From: Rotaria socialis
Lineage: Eukaryota > Rotifera > Eurotatoria > Philodinida > Philodinidae
Direction of reading: 5' to 3'
NCBI GenBank assembly: GCA_905331475.1
Contig: CAJNYU010004660.1
Span: forward strand, 41,797-105,796
DNA: 64,000 nucleotides
The notes beneath the pieces were generated by a model. It saw only the letters and a list, made by a program, of their open reading frames with translations. It was not told the DNA's origin and did no database searches. This document shows, in pieces, positions 22,450 to 35,400 of the stretch (the first letter of the stretch is position 1; each line of letters opens with the position of its first letter). The translations under genes were made by a program, and so were the position numbers.

Positions 22450-23664
22450 TCAGTAGACCGGTCGAACCGGTATATGAGTCAGTTCTCTTCGGGCTGACCT
22501 AAGTAGGTCTGTCCCAGTCGTCATGAATCTAGACCGGTTCAATCTCGATCGTTCATCATTTATGAGGTTCATAGTAGTAGGGCAAACATTGTGCTTTTTC
22601 TCATGATTTTCTCGGAAGAATATAACAATTCTGGCCAAACGTTGTCCTGACCATGTGTTCAGATAATATTCAGTCATATATACTTTCGATGGGTAAATAA
22701 AGAGTAACCATGTTAAAACAGGTGGTACCCCCTGTAGTGATTCTATCAAGACCTTCACAATGAATTCTACCATTGAAATACCACATTCAAAATACAATTG
22801 GCTAGTATTCTGCGTGTTGGTGACAATAGTATAAGGAATATAGCCGACGGCATATGCAATCGGTGGTATAAAAATGAATAAATGACTGTAAAATAGTTTA
22901 AGATATGTTTTTATGAACGATCCATTCTCCGTTCCGTATCGACGTATACGGCGTGTAAAACTAATTAAAATTAACAAGGTTCCGAATACATATGTTGATA
23001 GGCCGGCGACACCGCTAAACCAACCAAAAAATACACGCGCAGTCTGTAAACCCGGTATATTACCAAAGTCACAATTGTACACCATCATTGGTATAGCAGA
23101 ACCACCAGCTATGGCTGAGAGAACTGTAATGGTGCAAACCGATCGCCACCGAGTCGCATTTGTTTTACTATCCAAACATACGATTAAACCACGTTCGAAT
23201 GCAATACACGCATTAAGCCATATACATGCATAGACAAGTGCATTGTAACCTATTTTACCGAAGTAACAACCGTAGCCAAAAAAATTGCTCAGATTGCTGT
23301 TTGGTCTTTTATCTTGATAATACTCAAGACTTTGATTAACTACAAATGAAATACTTGACAGAATTGATACAATAGAATAAACGATTAAATAAATGCCACA
23401 GTTCGTACGACGAACTCGACCGCAGCCGATGAATAGTTCGAGACCGAGAATGTTATTCAAAAGTGAGACAAATAGTGCAACTATAGAGACGATTAAGTAG
23501 ACGTAAGTTGTATCAATCTGTGACTGGCTTGGAATAGTGTGTTCGCAAACAGATCCTTCATAGCAGGAAGCACATTCACAATAAGTCGTATTCGAAGTAA
23601 TATTTACACCACACTGTCCATTGTTAAGACAATTTAAGGTGTTCTGGCTACAAAGATTAGCCAT
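22450..23664 (-). CDS. EGF-domain seven-transmembrane receptor, copy 1
   Basis: One exon, 404 residues, ATG at 23664. N-terminal residues 5-41 form an EGF-like module (cysteines 5, 12, 18, 29, 31, 34 and 40, with N-G-Q-C and CECASCYEGSVCE), containing N-x-T glycosylation sites. Seven hydrophobic segments follow, at about 54-77, 91-111, 141-161, 176-196, 209-233, 254-277 and 298-325, with a basic loop TRRIRRYG after the fifth and a cytoplasmic tail rich in Arg. There is no signal peptide; topology would be N-out via the first span. I recognise no rhodopsin DRY or NPxxY motif, so the GPCR label is by architecture only; ligand unknown. It is nearly identical in its core to the gene at 25732-26946. 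Confidence 0.75.
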   Translation of the reverse strand: MANLCSQNTLNCLNNGQCGVNITSNTTYCECASCYEGSVCEHTIPSQSQIDTTYVYLIVSIVALFVSLLNNILGLELFIGCGRVRRTNCGIYLIVYSIVSILSSISFVVNQSLEYYQDKRPNSNLSNFFGYGCYFGKIGYNALVYACIWLNACIAFERGLIVCLDSKTNATRWRSVCTITVLSAIAGGSAIPMMVYNCDFGNIPGLQTARVFFGWFSGVAGLSTYVFGTLLILISFTRRIRRYGTENGSFIKTYLKLFYSHLFIFIPPIAYAVGYIPYTIVTNTQNTSQLYFECGISMVEFIVKVLIESLQGVPPVLTWLLFIYPSKVYMTEYYLNTWSGQRLARIVIFFRENHEKKHNVCPTTMNLINDERSRLNRSRFMTTGTDLLRSARRELTHIPVRPVY

Positions 23665-25731
23665 GAATTAATTTAGAAGAGGAATGATAAAACTACAAAT
23701 ACATGAACATGAATAAGAAAATGATCAAGGCGTATACCGATAGCGATCTTTTCCAGCTACGAACTTAAAATAGCTCGTTTGTTATCGATTTTCTCGTTGC
23801 TGAGTCTTATAACCACATCAAATACCTGAATGTTGCATGAAAAAATGAACAGAAAATGGCGGTGCTATTTTCTCTTCATGCACCATGAACGTGAACACTC
23901 ACATCCACACCGCTGATAAATACTATACTGACGCACGTTTTTTTCAATGCTACACCAACGAACATGAGTTTGCTATTTCAGTCAAAAACAATCGTTTCAA
24001 AGATATAGAGTATATATACTACTATTAGGAGGATAAGAAAAAACGAATAAATTAAGTGAAGAACACAAATCTGATAGGAAGTGAAGGCCGATGGCAATAT
24101 TAGTACGCCTCAAGTACTGCTATTCATTCTGAATGTGTGAATCATCTATGACAGCATGTGTACTTTCCACTAGAGCTAATTTGTTTTTGATCATGTCGCA
24201 TAATATTAAAATCAAAACGGCATTCGATGCGGTGAAATATGTATTGCAAAGATTAATTTGATTCGTTGTTCTTGTGGGTGTCATTTTATGTTTGTTTTGG
24301 TTTTTAGAAAGTAAACCGTAAGTACAGTATTTAACTGAAGGGAAAAACCTGATAGTAACCAACACAGGGCGTGGATGAGAGGATAAAAAGATGTAAATGT
24401 GGTTTATGTCGTTATTGATACACACGCACACTCATTTTTGTCGCATGGCCATTGCTTTTGTTAAGCAATCGAACATGACATCAGCACTAGAGAAATCACG
24501 ATTCCTGACATGAACATGTTGACTCAACATATCTATAATAACTTAAAAGAGTAGTCTAGCTTGGATGATATACTATTCAATGTTGATGATGATGAAAACA
24601 AATATAACATCAGCTAAAGCTGACTTTCAAGGCATTAATATCTGAGATAATATTTGCATATACAATACGCTCCTTGGTTGTTAACGGATGAGGATAAACA
24701 TATTTTTTCTGATTGTTGATCCTGAGTCATGTAGACAAACAGAAACAATATTGATAAATAAATTATTTCTTTCGCCAATTTTCTTCTTCGATGGATAAAT
24801 TAATATTTGTCTTTTCACTAATTTAGGCGTTTCATTAGTCATTTCAAATTCTTGATTCCATTAACATATAGTCTGATATGCTATATTTTACCTTGATGTC
24901 CGTTTCAACATGTGATTATATATTTTTGTGCTTCATTTCCTCAAAGGTAACTCTAAGATAATTTGAGCTGATAGTCTCATAAAAGTAATTCTCAAAAGCA
25001 ATTTTTAGAATCAATGATTGTTGATGACGTCATAGGGCAACGAAAACACGTATTAAGAATGATGTAAGGAGACTTTTGTAGCATGCTTTTTCGCATACAT
25101 CTGCATGTAAGCCCTTCACAGTAATCAAAATCAATGAATCGAGTCGAAAAATTGATTGATATGGAAATGGGATAGAAATATCCAAATTTGCTCGCATATA
25201 CATCCATTATTCGACAGCACAAGTGATATAGTGTTCTTAGGATCAATAGTATGCACTATAATAGATGGACCGCATATTGATATATAACGGAAGCTGATTG
25301 AAATTTCGATAGACTATCTGTACCAGTAATCGTTGAAACAACGTATCCTTTCCGGTACATATGAATCATCTGGCACGTAGAGTTTAAAAATCCAGCGATT
25401 GTTTTTCTCATTAAACATCACTGTGCTGCATCATGCCCAATGTCAAACACATAACATTACCTATCTATAAACGAATTTAGAGAACGAAAAGAAATCTATG
25501 GTTGAATGAAGACATCAAAACAAAACTTTTCTCGAAGATATTAAATATATTGGGATTGGGAGTACGATCAAAGTAGCATAAAATATCGAAAAACTCGTCT
25601 CATGTCTATAATGGAATCAGCCATTTACACTTTGCATGAGCAGTTCTGAAATTTGTTTCTATTTTCTTTGCTTATCATCATCTATAATTCAATGCAAGAT
25701 GTTTCAATAGAGAACGGATGACATTGATCGA
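23665..25731. other. Spacer between the duplicated receptor genes
   Basis: No gene seen. Segments at 23690-23820 and 24060-24360 are diverged counterparts of 26970-27090 and 27960-28230, for example GACAGCATGTGTACTTTCCA in both. Frames at 24120-24431 and 24992-25246 have no recognisable features. Confidence 0.55.
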
Positions 25732-26946
25732 TTATCTGCCTATTGATAGAACCGGTATATTAGTCAGTTCAGTTCGATCTGACCAATTAGACTGATGCCA
25801 GTCCTCTGAAATCTGGGTCGATTCCATCTGTATTTCGTCATTTATGAGGTTCATAGTAGTAGGGCAAGCATTGTGCTTTTTCTCATGATTTTCTCGGAAG
25901 AATATAACAATTCTGGCCAAACGTTGTCCTGACCATGTGTTCAGATAATATTCAGTCATATATACTTTCGATGGGTAAATAAAGAGTAACCATGTTAAAA
26001 CAGGTGGTACCCCCTGTAGTGATTCTATCAAGACCTTCACAATGAATTCTACCATTGAAATACCACATTCAAAATACAATTGGCTAGTATTCTGCGTGTT
26101 GGTGACAATAGTATAAGGAATATAGCCGACGGCATATGCAATCGGTGGTATAAAAATGAATAAATGACTGTAAAATAGTTTAAGATATGTTTTTATGAAC
26201 GATCCATTCTCCGTTCCGTATCGACGTATACGGCGTGTAAAACTAATTAAAATTAACAAGGTTCCGAATACATATGTTGATAGGCCGGCGACACCGCTAA
26301 ACCAACCAAAAAATACACGCGCAGTCTGTAAACCCGGTATATTACCAAAGTCACAATTGTACACCATCATTGGTATAGCAGAACCACCAGCTATGGCTGA
26401 GAGAACTGTAATGGTGCAAACCGATCGCCACCGAGTCGCATTTGTTTTACTATCCAAACATACGATTAAACCACGTTCGAATGCAATACACGCATTAAGC
26501 CATATACATGCATAGACAAGTGCATTGTAACCTATTTTACCGAAGTAACAACCGTAGCCAAAAAAATTGCTCAGATTGCTGTTTGGTCTTTTATCTTGAT
26601 AATACTCAAGACTTTGATTAACTACAAATGAAATACTTGACAGAATTGATACAATAGAATAAACGATTAAATAAATGCCACAGTTCGTACGACGAACTCG
26701 ACCGCAGCCGATGAATAGTTCGAGACCGAGAATGTTATTCAAAAGTGAGACAAATAGTGCAACTATAGAGACGATTAAGTAGACGTAAGTTGTATCAATC
26801 TGTGACTGGCTTGGAATAGTGTGTTCGCAAACAGATCCGTCATAGCAGGAAGCACATTCACAATAAGTCGTATTCGAAGTAATATTTACACCACACTGTC
26901 CATTGTTAAGACAATTTAAAGTGTTGTTGTAGCATATATCGATCAT
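25732..26946 (-). CDS. EGF-domain seven-transmembrane receptor, copy 2
   Basis: Also 404 residues, with the same EGF module and seven membrane segments as copy 1. From residue 9 to about 360 I find only two amino-acid differences by eye (E/D near 36 in the EGF module, V/A near 359), whereas the first eight residues and the last 35 or so differ strongly, as do the flanks. This gene therefore probably shares its core with copy 1 through recent gene conversion rather than recent duplication. Function is unknown; presumably a chemosensory or adhesion-type receptor. Confidence 0.75.
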   Translation of the reverse strand: MIDICYNNTLNCLNNGQCGVNITSNTTYCECASCYDGSVCEHTIPSQSQIDTTYVYLIVSIVALFVSLLNNILGLELFIGCGRVRRTNCGIYLIVYSIVSILSSISFVVNQSLEYYQDKRPNSNLSNFFGYGCYFGKIGYNALVYACIWLNACIAFERGLIVCLDSKTNATRWRSVCTITVLSAIAGGSAIPMMVYNCDFGNIPGLQTARVFFGWFSGVAGLSTYVFGTLLILISFTRRIRRYGTENGSFIKTYLKLFYSHLFIFIPPIAYAVGYIPYTIVTNTQNTSQLYFECGISMVEFIVKVLIESLQGVPPVLTWLLFIYPSKVYMTEYYLNTWSGQRLARIVIFFRENHEKKHNACPTTMNLINDEIQMESTQISEDWHQSNWSDRTELTNIPVLSIGR

Positions 26947-28856
26947 GCTTTAAGCTATATAATAGTAAATACAAAGGAATATATACAATAGCATGAATAA
27001 GAAAATGATGATCAAAGTATATAGTGATCTGGATCTTTGTAGCTGTGAACTAGAAACATTTCGTCTGCTATTGATTTTATATTCTTATTAAATACGTGAT
27101 TATTGTATAAAAAAAAATGAGCACAGTGTCGATACTATTTTCCCTGTAACAGAAGTCAACAATCGCACCCTATCTATTCAAAATTAAACAATGATTTTTT
27201 GGAAGAAAATATCTCTGCTGTAAATTTTCTCGCTGGACTCTCTCCCTAGATTCAATTCTATTTGTTCCTAGAAAATCCTAGAAGAATCTTTCAGGATCTT
27301 CGTAGCATTAATAGATAGAATTCTATTAAGATTTGAACAAGCTTTAGTTTAGTATTCTAGCTAAATGAATAGAGAGCGTAGCAAAGATATCAGAAGAGAA
27401 TGTAGCTATGACTGTTGGTTGAATTTACGATGCACTGATTACACAAGAGTATACCCAGATTTTTCGAGGCTCTGTGTAGAATCCTCTCAGAGTTACAGAC
27501 TGAGCAAATACAGTTGAAACTTTACTTTAGTAAAGATTCTAGTGGCTGGTCATACTTTTGAAATACCGTGGCTGTACGCTTTCTAAAGAATGTTATTGTT
27601 TTCTCAGAAAAAACAAGCGAATCTGCTAAAGATCTAGGAGAAGCATCGAGGATTTTTGCTAGAGCGTCGCGCTCTTTGTGTTCGAAGCTATACATTGAAA
27701 CAGCACTTATTATTTTGTATGTTGATTAAAATGAATACTTATTTGTTGAAATTGGTTAAGCAGTTGCCAAATGTGCTCGGATGTTATGTCTGACAATGAC
27801 TAGATTTCAATAGAACACCGGTATAAATATGAATGGTTTTGTATGGTCGTTTAATGTTAAGAATAAAGCTACACCAAGTGATATGAGTTTGCTCTGTAAG
27901 ATCAAAAACAGTGCGTCAAAGATGGATACTCCCCATAACCGGTTAAAAAAGTGAACAAAATGAAATGAAGAACACAAATTTGATAGAAAGAAAACGTTGA
28001 TGGTAATATTAGCGCACAGGGATACTTTTATTTATTCGCAATAAGTGAATAATCTATGACAGCATGTGTACTTTCCATTATATATAATTTTTGTATGATC
28101 AAATCACAGAATATTAAAATAAACGATATTAGGATGCAGTGAAATATATGAGGAGTAAATAACGTCTACTCTTTCTGCTTGCAGGTGGCGCTTCATGTTT
28201 GTTTTACGTGGAAAAAAGTAATGTAAAATAAAGTATTTAACTCAAGAGAAAAAAATATGATTGCAATCGCAACAATCATCTATAATCAATGCCAATCAAC
28301 TGTCCCCCTTGATTAAACCTTACATCTTTTTTACCTGTAACTACAGCTACTCAAGTTTAGTATATCAGAGAAATGGGTTGGATATTGGTGTCGACTGTAT
28401 GATTACTGTTTTGTTAATTCACTGGCCTTACTTTATTGTTCATTCATCTTGATCCTTTCATTCTCTCTTCTGCTAGTTGAATATTTAAGCGTGCAACTTT
28501 TATGCATACGACATGATAATATTGTATGAAAGAACAGAATAAAGTATAATACCATCATAAGAGTACTTCTTATATCAGAAATCGGCAAAACAACAAATTC
28601 TTCTATTTAACTGAAGCATTTTTTAGGGCCTATATTACGATTACATGTCTTCAACAATCGTTGGGTTGATGCATTAAAAAGGATCGACGTTTATTTTTGA
28701 AATTCAATTTGAAAATGTTTTCTACAACTTTTGCTGGTGTCGATGGAGAAAGTCTGCGCCTATTCACATAGTTACAAGTATTTTTTCATCTCTATCCTCT
28801 ATCTATAATTATTTTTGTCAATTATGGAAATACAATGATAATTTAATAGTGTTAGA
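26947..28856. other. Intergenic; diverged duplicate flank with a roughly 650-bp insertion
   Basis: 26970-27090 and 27960-28230 align with the flank of copy 1, but about 27190-27860 has no counterpart there. The insertion begins with AGAATCC/CCTAGAA-type words (27225-27330) like those of the 46.3-47.5 kb array. Its ends show no clear inverted repeat. The rest is AT-rich and empty. Confidence 0.45.
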
Positions 28857-29653
28857 TTATTTTTTTCCATATTTTTTGCTCATGTATTGACGAACATTGG
28901 GATAAATAAATCGTTCAATATTTGACGTATTGGTTGCTGGTTTTTGAAAGTATTGTCGAATCAGTGTCGAACTTACATCAGTGAGTTTCTTGCGTTCCTT
29001 TGCTAATGGAATATAAATACAGTCTGCTGTTTTAACTGAACGACTAATCAGCTGTTCGTCACACCCAACTCGGTAGACAATAGCACAAGACATGTTATCT
29101 TGTTTTGCCATTCTTTCAACATAAGAACATTTGTTAAAGTGATCTAGTCCACATATATAGACCACACATAATGGATATCTAAGAATCTTTTGTTGATCTA
29201 CCAGTGTGCCATTCAGAAAATCACGAAGATTTTCAGTGACAGGACCAAAATCAACAAATCCATCGGACCATTCACTTTCACCTCGTGAAACACTAACCCA
29301 GGATGATACATCTGAGCCCTGTTCCTCGATAGCTCCGTCACAAAGTTGGCACCGGTCTCTAGCTGAAATCCATGCCGAATCACCCAATTTCCCATGTACA
29401 TATGAATCACTTGAAGAAATAATGATATGCATATAAATTTCTAGGTATCGCATAAGAGAGAAACATATTGAAACAAAACATACTGTGTTGGCGAGATGTA
29501 TCCAGCGAGAACGTTCCATGGTGGTTGATGCTCACATTCGAGAAATTTTTTGACATTAAGAAGATTTTGTAAGTGCAAAGGATGAATAGGATTAAAGGAG
29601 CCAGTTGTGATTAACACACAACTACAGATAGACAATAGTACATACAAAATCAA
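28857..29653 (-). CDS. Nicotinamide-nucleotide adenylyltransferase-like protein, start unresolved
   Basis: Exon 2 (minus) is 29409-28857, the intron 29483-29410 (74 bp, GT-AG), and the upstream exon ends at 29484. The join reads GYISPT|HDSYVHGKLGDSAW in frame. Motifs of the NMNAT nucleotidyltransferase fold are clear: TTGSFNPIHPLH (the T/HxGH-type nucleotide-binding motif), ISPTHDSY, YICGLDHF where NMNATs have a CGxDxL block, and VSSTLIRQYF (ISSTxIR signature). The enzyme joins NMN and ATP to make NAD. About 240 residues are readable. No in-frame ATG precedes TTGSFNP in this exon (the frame opens with TTG at 29653), so a short upstream exon is likely; I could not place it. Confidence 0.8.
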
Positions 29654-32464
29654 ACAACCAAAACAAATTACTGCGCAAGTGAATATATTTTTGCCAGTTT
29701 TTCTTCTTTCTATTTAGTTTTATATCGAGCACTAACAAACAGTTTTTTTTATTGCAAAAGTATCTAGCTTCTAGCTTTTATACACAAACCAAAAGAATAA
29801 TTCTGCATAAAATATAATGATACAATCACCAAGTGCTGATGACAGATCTGAAACTTCATAAGCGCGCTCATATTTTGGAAAGGCTGTTAGCGCAATTCAT
29901 GTGAGATTAATATGTGAAACACGTTATAACTCGTGTCAATAGGGACACAAATGTTATTTTATTCGATAAATTTTGGAACTCATTTATTCATCACGATTTC
30001 ATTCAGTCAACAGAACTGTAACGAGAAGGCAGTTTATATGTTTTCGTGAAATTCTAGTAATATATAATAGTTAATCATATTTCAACAAGTCTGCCATATT
30101 CTTACTATGGAAGGTTCCTGGGCGGTGGCCCAGAGATCTCGACAAAACCTATGTGGGTTTGCGAAATCAAGTGTTGATATCTCAAATATAAACAAGTTAG
30201 CGGCTGAGAGCAAACAAATAAAAAAACTTCAGTGAACTTATTTTGTACAACCCTGAGGTGTAGTATGAATGTTTTTTCATAAAAAAAAACCTCCCCCGTG
30301 TCACTCCCAAGGGGGGAAAAGCGTATTTCTGAAATACATGGAAATGCAGAAATACGCTTTTCCCCTCTTGGGTTATGCTCACGGCAATATATATATATCA
30401 AGTGCGATTCTCATAGTATGGAATCGTTTTGTTATACGGCAGAATTTGACATATAATTGATAGCTGTGATAAGTCATATACGATACATAGAAAACCTTTT
30501 TTTCCTATATCGCTCACTATTCAGGTATTCTGAAAGTAGAGCAGGCGGATAATGACAAAAAAATAAAATAAAATATTCACTATCATTAGTCATAGTTGAA
30601 TCTTTTGTCGAACCTTCATATAAAACAAATTCTAGGCTTTTATTCAACGATTATCATATCACTTCAGATTCAAATGTTTGTTTTTCTTTCCGTTAGATTT
30701 ATGCAATCATTTGAAATTCTTATAGAATAATAGTAAAAAAAGCTTCATTGATTCGGATTTTTGTTTTTGAGAAAATATTGTTTAATCCGACAGTTTCGCG
30801 ACACTAAAATTGTACTGAAAACGTCAGTTGAACCCATTATGAGTTGCTGAAAGTGTGCTTCATCTTCAACAATGACGTTTAAAAGAATTGATTTTATCAT
30901 GAACACTAGTTGATCACAATTGTTCTTTTATTTTCAGAATCAAAATCAATAGAACAGAAATGTTGATGTATTTCTTCAAGGGCATATTTTGTTTTGTATC
31001 ACGCGAGGTCTGGGCAAAAACAAGTACACACTATTTTTAATGCAAATGGCAAGACAACATTCTCTCTCTCTCTGCTGCCTACTCCTAATCTCTCAGTAGG
31101 AGTCTTATAAGGATTATCTAATGTTCCAAACGTAAGAAGCCTATTTATTGTGATACATCTGTGAAACATTAAATTACCCAAATAACAGTGCTTTCATTTT
31201 AAGTCTATTATATTTGAGTAAATCTTGTAAACTGTTGTTTTTTGACAACTAATAAGTAAAAGTTTCGTTTCAGATATAATAGAATCAATCTACAACGAAA
31301 GTATTTCATCTATATTTAATTGTTGAAAAATGAAATAACTCGTGTATTTTCAATTACAGTTAATATCCAATCTTAATATTTAATTTCGACACTTTTTTAA
31401 GCTTTTCATATTTGTTTTATCTAAACCGCAATGAACTGTCGCTAGTTACTGTTAAACTAAATTATTGATATAAGTTAGCGCTAGATTTTGATTGGACTTC
31501 CCATATGTTCCCTTGCTACAAGTAACGAACGAACAATATATCATTCGTATTGTTTATTTCTACTTATTTATTTTTATTTTTCAGTCTACATAAACGCTTG
31601 ATTTTATCGTTGGAATCGATTCGTGTATTTTTTTTTGTTTCAACTTCGAATACAAATTTAATCAAGATTTTTATTTGTGTTACTACACTGACGATTTAGT
31701 AGAATTAACTAGTACTTCAAGGTTACAATTAATGTATATATATATATATATAATTCAATCGATCTAACAAAATCAATGAAAAATACAGAAGAATAGCCAT
31801 GATCATCATGGACACAAATAATAACATATGTTTATATGATTACTCTGCATGCCTATAAAAGGTTCACTCCCTGCTGGTTTAGTCTAACTGGAGTATTGTA
31901 CTCATCAAGAATGCCTCTTTTTGTATACAAGATAAATAGTGAAGGTCAACACACTTTGTTTCTCCTTATATGTGATGACCTGATTTTTCTGGACACCGTT
32001 CAATTTAAGTGCTGCTATTCATTTGTTCGTATAGAGCGTGTCCGAGAGTGATATGTATATATATATATGTGTGTCATTCGTTCATTCATCTTATGACGTA
32101 CACGAATAGAACGATGGGTTACACACAGATCGACATATGAATGCAATTGTATAGTAATGCAATTATTATAGTGTACTACATACGTGTGATTAATTCTATA
32201 TTACTCATTAGTCCTATCGAACAGACCAAGAGAATATCAATTACATTTTCTTGTTTGTACAGCGAATTAATTCAAGTATTCACTCTTTCTTTTTCTATTT
32301 TAGATGCGGCGTCGTCGACGAACTTCTTTAGTTGCCTTCCAATTTGCATCCACTTAACCACCTACGTATTATTTATTGTTCACCTGTCTTCTTTTTCCGG
32401 TGGTGTGTGCGTGTGCGCACGTGTGCCAGTCAAACGATTCTTTTTTCAGTTACAACTTGATTTT
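29654..32464. other. Intergenic, about 2.8 kb
   Basis: No gene seen. It contains the 67-bp palindrome at 30306-30372, short (CT)n and (TA)n runs near 31060, 31738 and 32050, and from about 32300 the probable 5' leader of the TRAK gene. An acceptor-like TATTTTAG at 32296-32303 precedes an ATG whose frame closes after 17 codons (possible upstream ORF). Confidence 0.5.
30306..30372. repeat. 67-bp near-perfect palindrome with CCCAAGGGGGG ends
   Basis: The left arm CCCAAGGGGGGAAAAGCGTA continues to TTTCTG; the right arm is its inverse with one mismatch in 26. The loop is about 15 bases. The ends resemble the CAAGGGGGAA ends of the element at 11191, so this is likely a minimal member of that transposon family rather than a terminator. 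Confidence 0.7.
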
Positions 32465-35400
32465 ATGTCCCATGCAACGACGCCTACCAAAGGCCCGTCA
32501 ACAGTCGATTGTGAAGTTTTGACGGGTAAGTTTAATTGTTCGTAATTAACATTATCATAAAAACAAAAGATTGACGATCAACTTGAATTCACCCTCGAGA
32601 TAAATTGACTTAGCCTATGATATATATCCTTAATCACATTCTCACGAGTAAATAAACTAGAAGTATCCTTTCTTTCTTTTATGTCGTTTTACGTAATAAT
32701 ATCATGTACGTATTGTCCGTATCGGTTACACAGAACAGGATACAAGGATATTATGCTCATTCTCTACGATATAATCTAAATTTGTAATCATTCATAAATG
32801 ATATTTTCCTCGATTAGTGTGAAAAAATAAAAATTAGAAGATTGTTCATTTTTTTAAAAATATGACACATTTCGTTGTTTTCGTCGATTAGAAGACATAA
32901 AAATGTCATTATAACGTAGTTTTTCCTATACAATAAATCAATTATTTTATGACTTATCGTGTGAATTTTCTGAAAAAACGAAAGATTGAAGTATACGAAA
33001 TAACAAACGGTGAATTAAAAAACATCGAACAAAGATCAATCATGTGTGAAGTTTAGCACTTCAAAAGAAATTCGAACAAATCGAAAATACGGTACAAATG
33101 AGTTCATTATTATTTTTCGTCTATGTGAATAGACGAGATGAGTCGATTGCATCTAGATGTGAATTCACATAAGATAATATCTGAATTGCTGTCTGCTTGC
33201 TCAGGTTCTTTTTTGCCTTTTTACACGTTGATTATTATCGTCTCAGGAGTTTATCCAAACTTTCACTAAATATGTTTGAGAATGACGTCAAGGAAATAGT
33301 TGATTTTCTGGATGCATACATTTATTGTGTTATTAGGTAGGGACTTTTTTTCTTCATACTTCGTTTATGTCGAGGGGTATGACATTAGAATGAATACTGT
33401 ATTGAGCTATTTCTGTTTTGTTTTTGGATCGTTGATGATAATAATCTGATATTTAGACATTCATACACAATCAAATCTGGCCGAAGTTGAAGTAGTCAGT
33501 TTAATACACGAATTAATCCCGCGTTATCGTCTACGTGCTGATACTGATTTTGCTTGCTCAAACGAAGATTTTATTCAAACACCGCATATCAACGATTCCG
33601 AATTCGAAGGTCTAACTAATACACAAATTCGTGGTCTTCTTAATTATTACGGTAAACACCGATTGATTTTTCTTCTTCTGACGCTTCATTTTACATTTGA
33701 AAACACAATTATGATTTATAATTTTGATATACACAGTTTGCAGCCTGTTGGTGCACTCGTTTTCTTTTTTCTTTTTCTTCCACTGGTAATGACGTAAACA
33801 CGATAAATATGAAGAAGTGACAGGTAGTAACTTACAAGAAAAATGTAATTAGCGAGGTGTAATCGATCTGAGGGTTAAGTTGAGTAACTTGATCAAAAGA
33901 AATTAATCAACGGCATATCTCGTGCTTCATATTTTGTTTTGGTTCTTTATGTTTGTTAGTTCACCATATAATAATGTGTGCCGCAAGAAAGAATAGTTCC
34001 GGTAGATACTTTTTGTTTTTACAATAGAAAGAAAAAGAAATGATATTTTTGCGCACAAAATTTCCTATTAATAGAAAAATCAGAAGGTAGACGAGATAAT
34101 AGCCATAACGACATGAAACAAAACATGATACACTAAACTAACATCTACAAAAATAAATAGTAAACACAGAATGATAATATTGCCTACTCGTCGATGTCGC
34201 TCAAAATGTGATGATAGATTGAATTACTGCACTGTATTTTATGCGGTGCAGTATAGTTATCGTAGGGCATCTTTTAGAAGTGCTATGATGTAATACGACG
34301 ATTATTGATTAATTTCATCTGACATAGATCAATTAGCGAGACTACGTGTTTGTCAATCTATTCCATATCTCGATTGTTTTCCAATCTGTTTATCAGATAT
34401 TTCTACATTAATTAAGTGCGAGTATAGAAGAAGAAAAGTAGAATTGATAAAACATTTCTCAATATGTCGTGAAGAAAGTAAGTAAAGTAAGAAAACGTTG
34501 TTTTCTTCGTTGCAACTGTAGGGTTGCAATTGAAATTCACTAAGTGTTCAATACTTTTTTCTTTCTTTCTTTCTTTCGATGGCGAGTGACTTTTGAGACT
34601 TGAAATAATTAACTAAAAATCTGTAGACGAACAGTGCTACTTCAAACCTCTTTCTTTTTTGCTGAGAATTTCGTCTCACCTCACATTTCAATCATGGCCT
34701 TCCTGAACGTTGTTTGCTTATTTTTTTTTCGCTTCTAGTCATTTGGTTTTTTTTTGCATACAATGCTTAAAAATGGTAATTTTTGATTTTGTGTCTATAG
34801 ATCGTTTAGTTATTCTGTGTTGTACTTAAAAGAGTTCATCCATTTGAAGTTTATTCTTGTTTAAATTTAATTTTCAGAGTCATCCAGTCAACGTATCAGC
34901 CAAATGACAAAAACATATCATGATATAAGCGCTGTTACTCGCATGTTAGAAGATCGCGAGAATGATTTACAAATGGCTGTTACTATAGGCCATACATTAC
35001 TTGAAAGTAATAATTCATTACGTAGCCAAGTTAATTTACTCGAGCAAGATATTGAACAAACAACAGAAATTGTTAAACAACTCAAACATGATTTGATTCT
35101 TAAAGAACGTCTTATTCGATTTTATAGTGACATGGAAGAAAACGATCCACAATCCGAAGGAGCAAAGTAATTTAAATGGAAAATATCGATTTTTTTTATG
35201 CAGCTTTTTTGTCGTTTCTAGTAATCTTGACGTTCGACATTATGAACAAAAAATTCGAAATCTTGAATCTGAAAATCAAGAATTACGTAGTGAAGTATGT
35301 TGCAAGTTTTATCTGAAAGAATTTGTTTTTGGAGAAAATTATTTAATTTAGACTGTGAAATTAAAAATTGATGCCGAAAATTATGAACAACAGGAACAAT

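Noticed and set aside
22913-23233. 106-codon plus-strand frame, repeated identically at 26195-26515
   Set aside because: It is antisense to the receptor core; its conservation is explained by the gene-conversion tract.
29206-29436. Plus-strand frame opposite the NMNAT-like gene
   Set aside because: The minus strand carries clear enzyme motifs; this is a shadow frame.
32304-32357. ATG right after TATTTTAG as the TRAK start
   Set aside because: The frame closes after 17 codons and is out of phase with exon 1; kept only as a possible upstream ORF.
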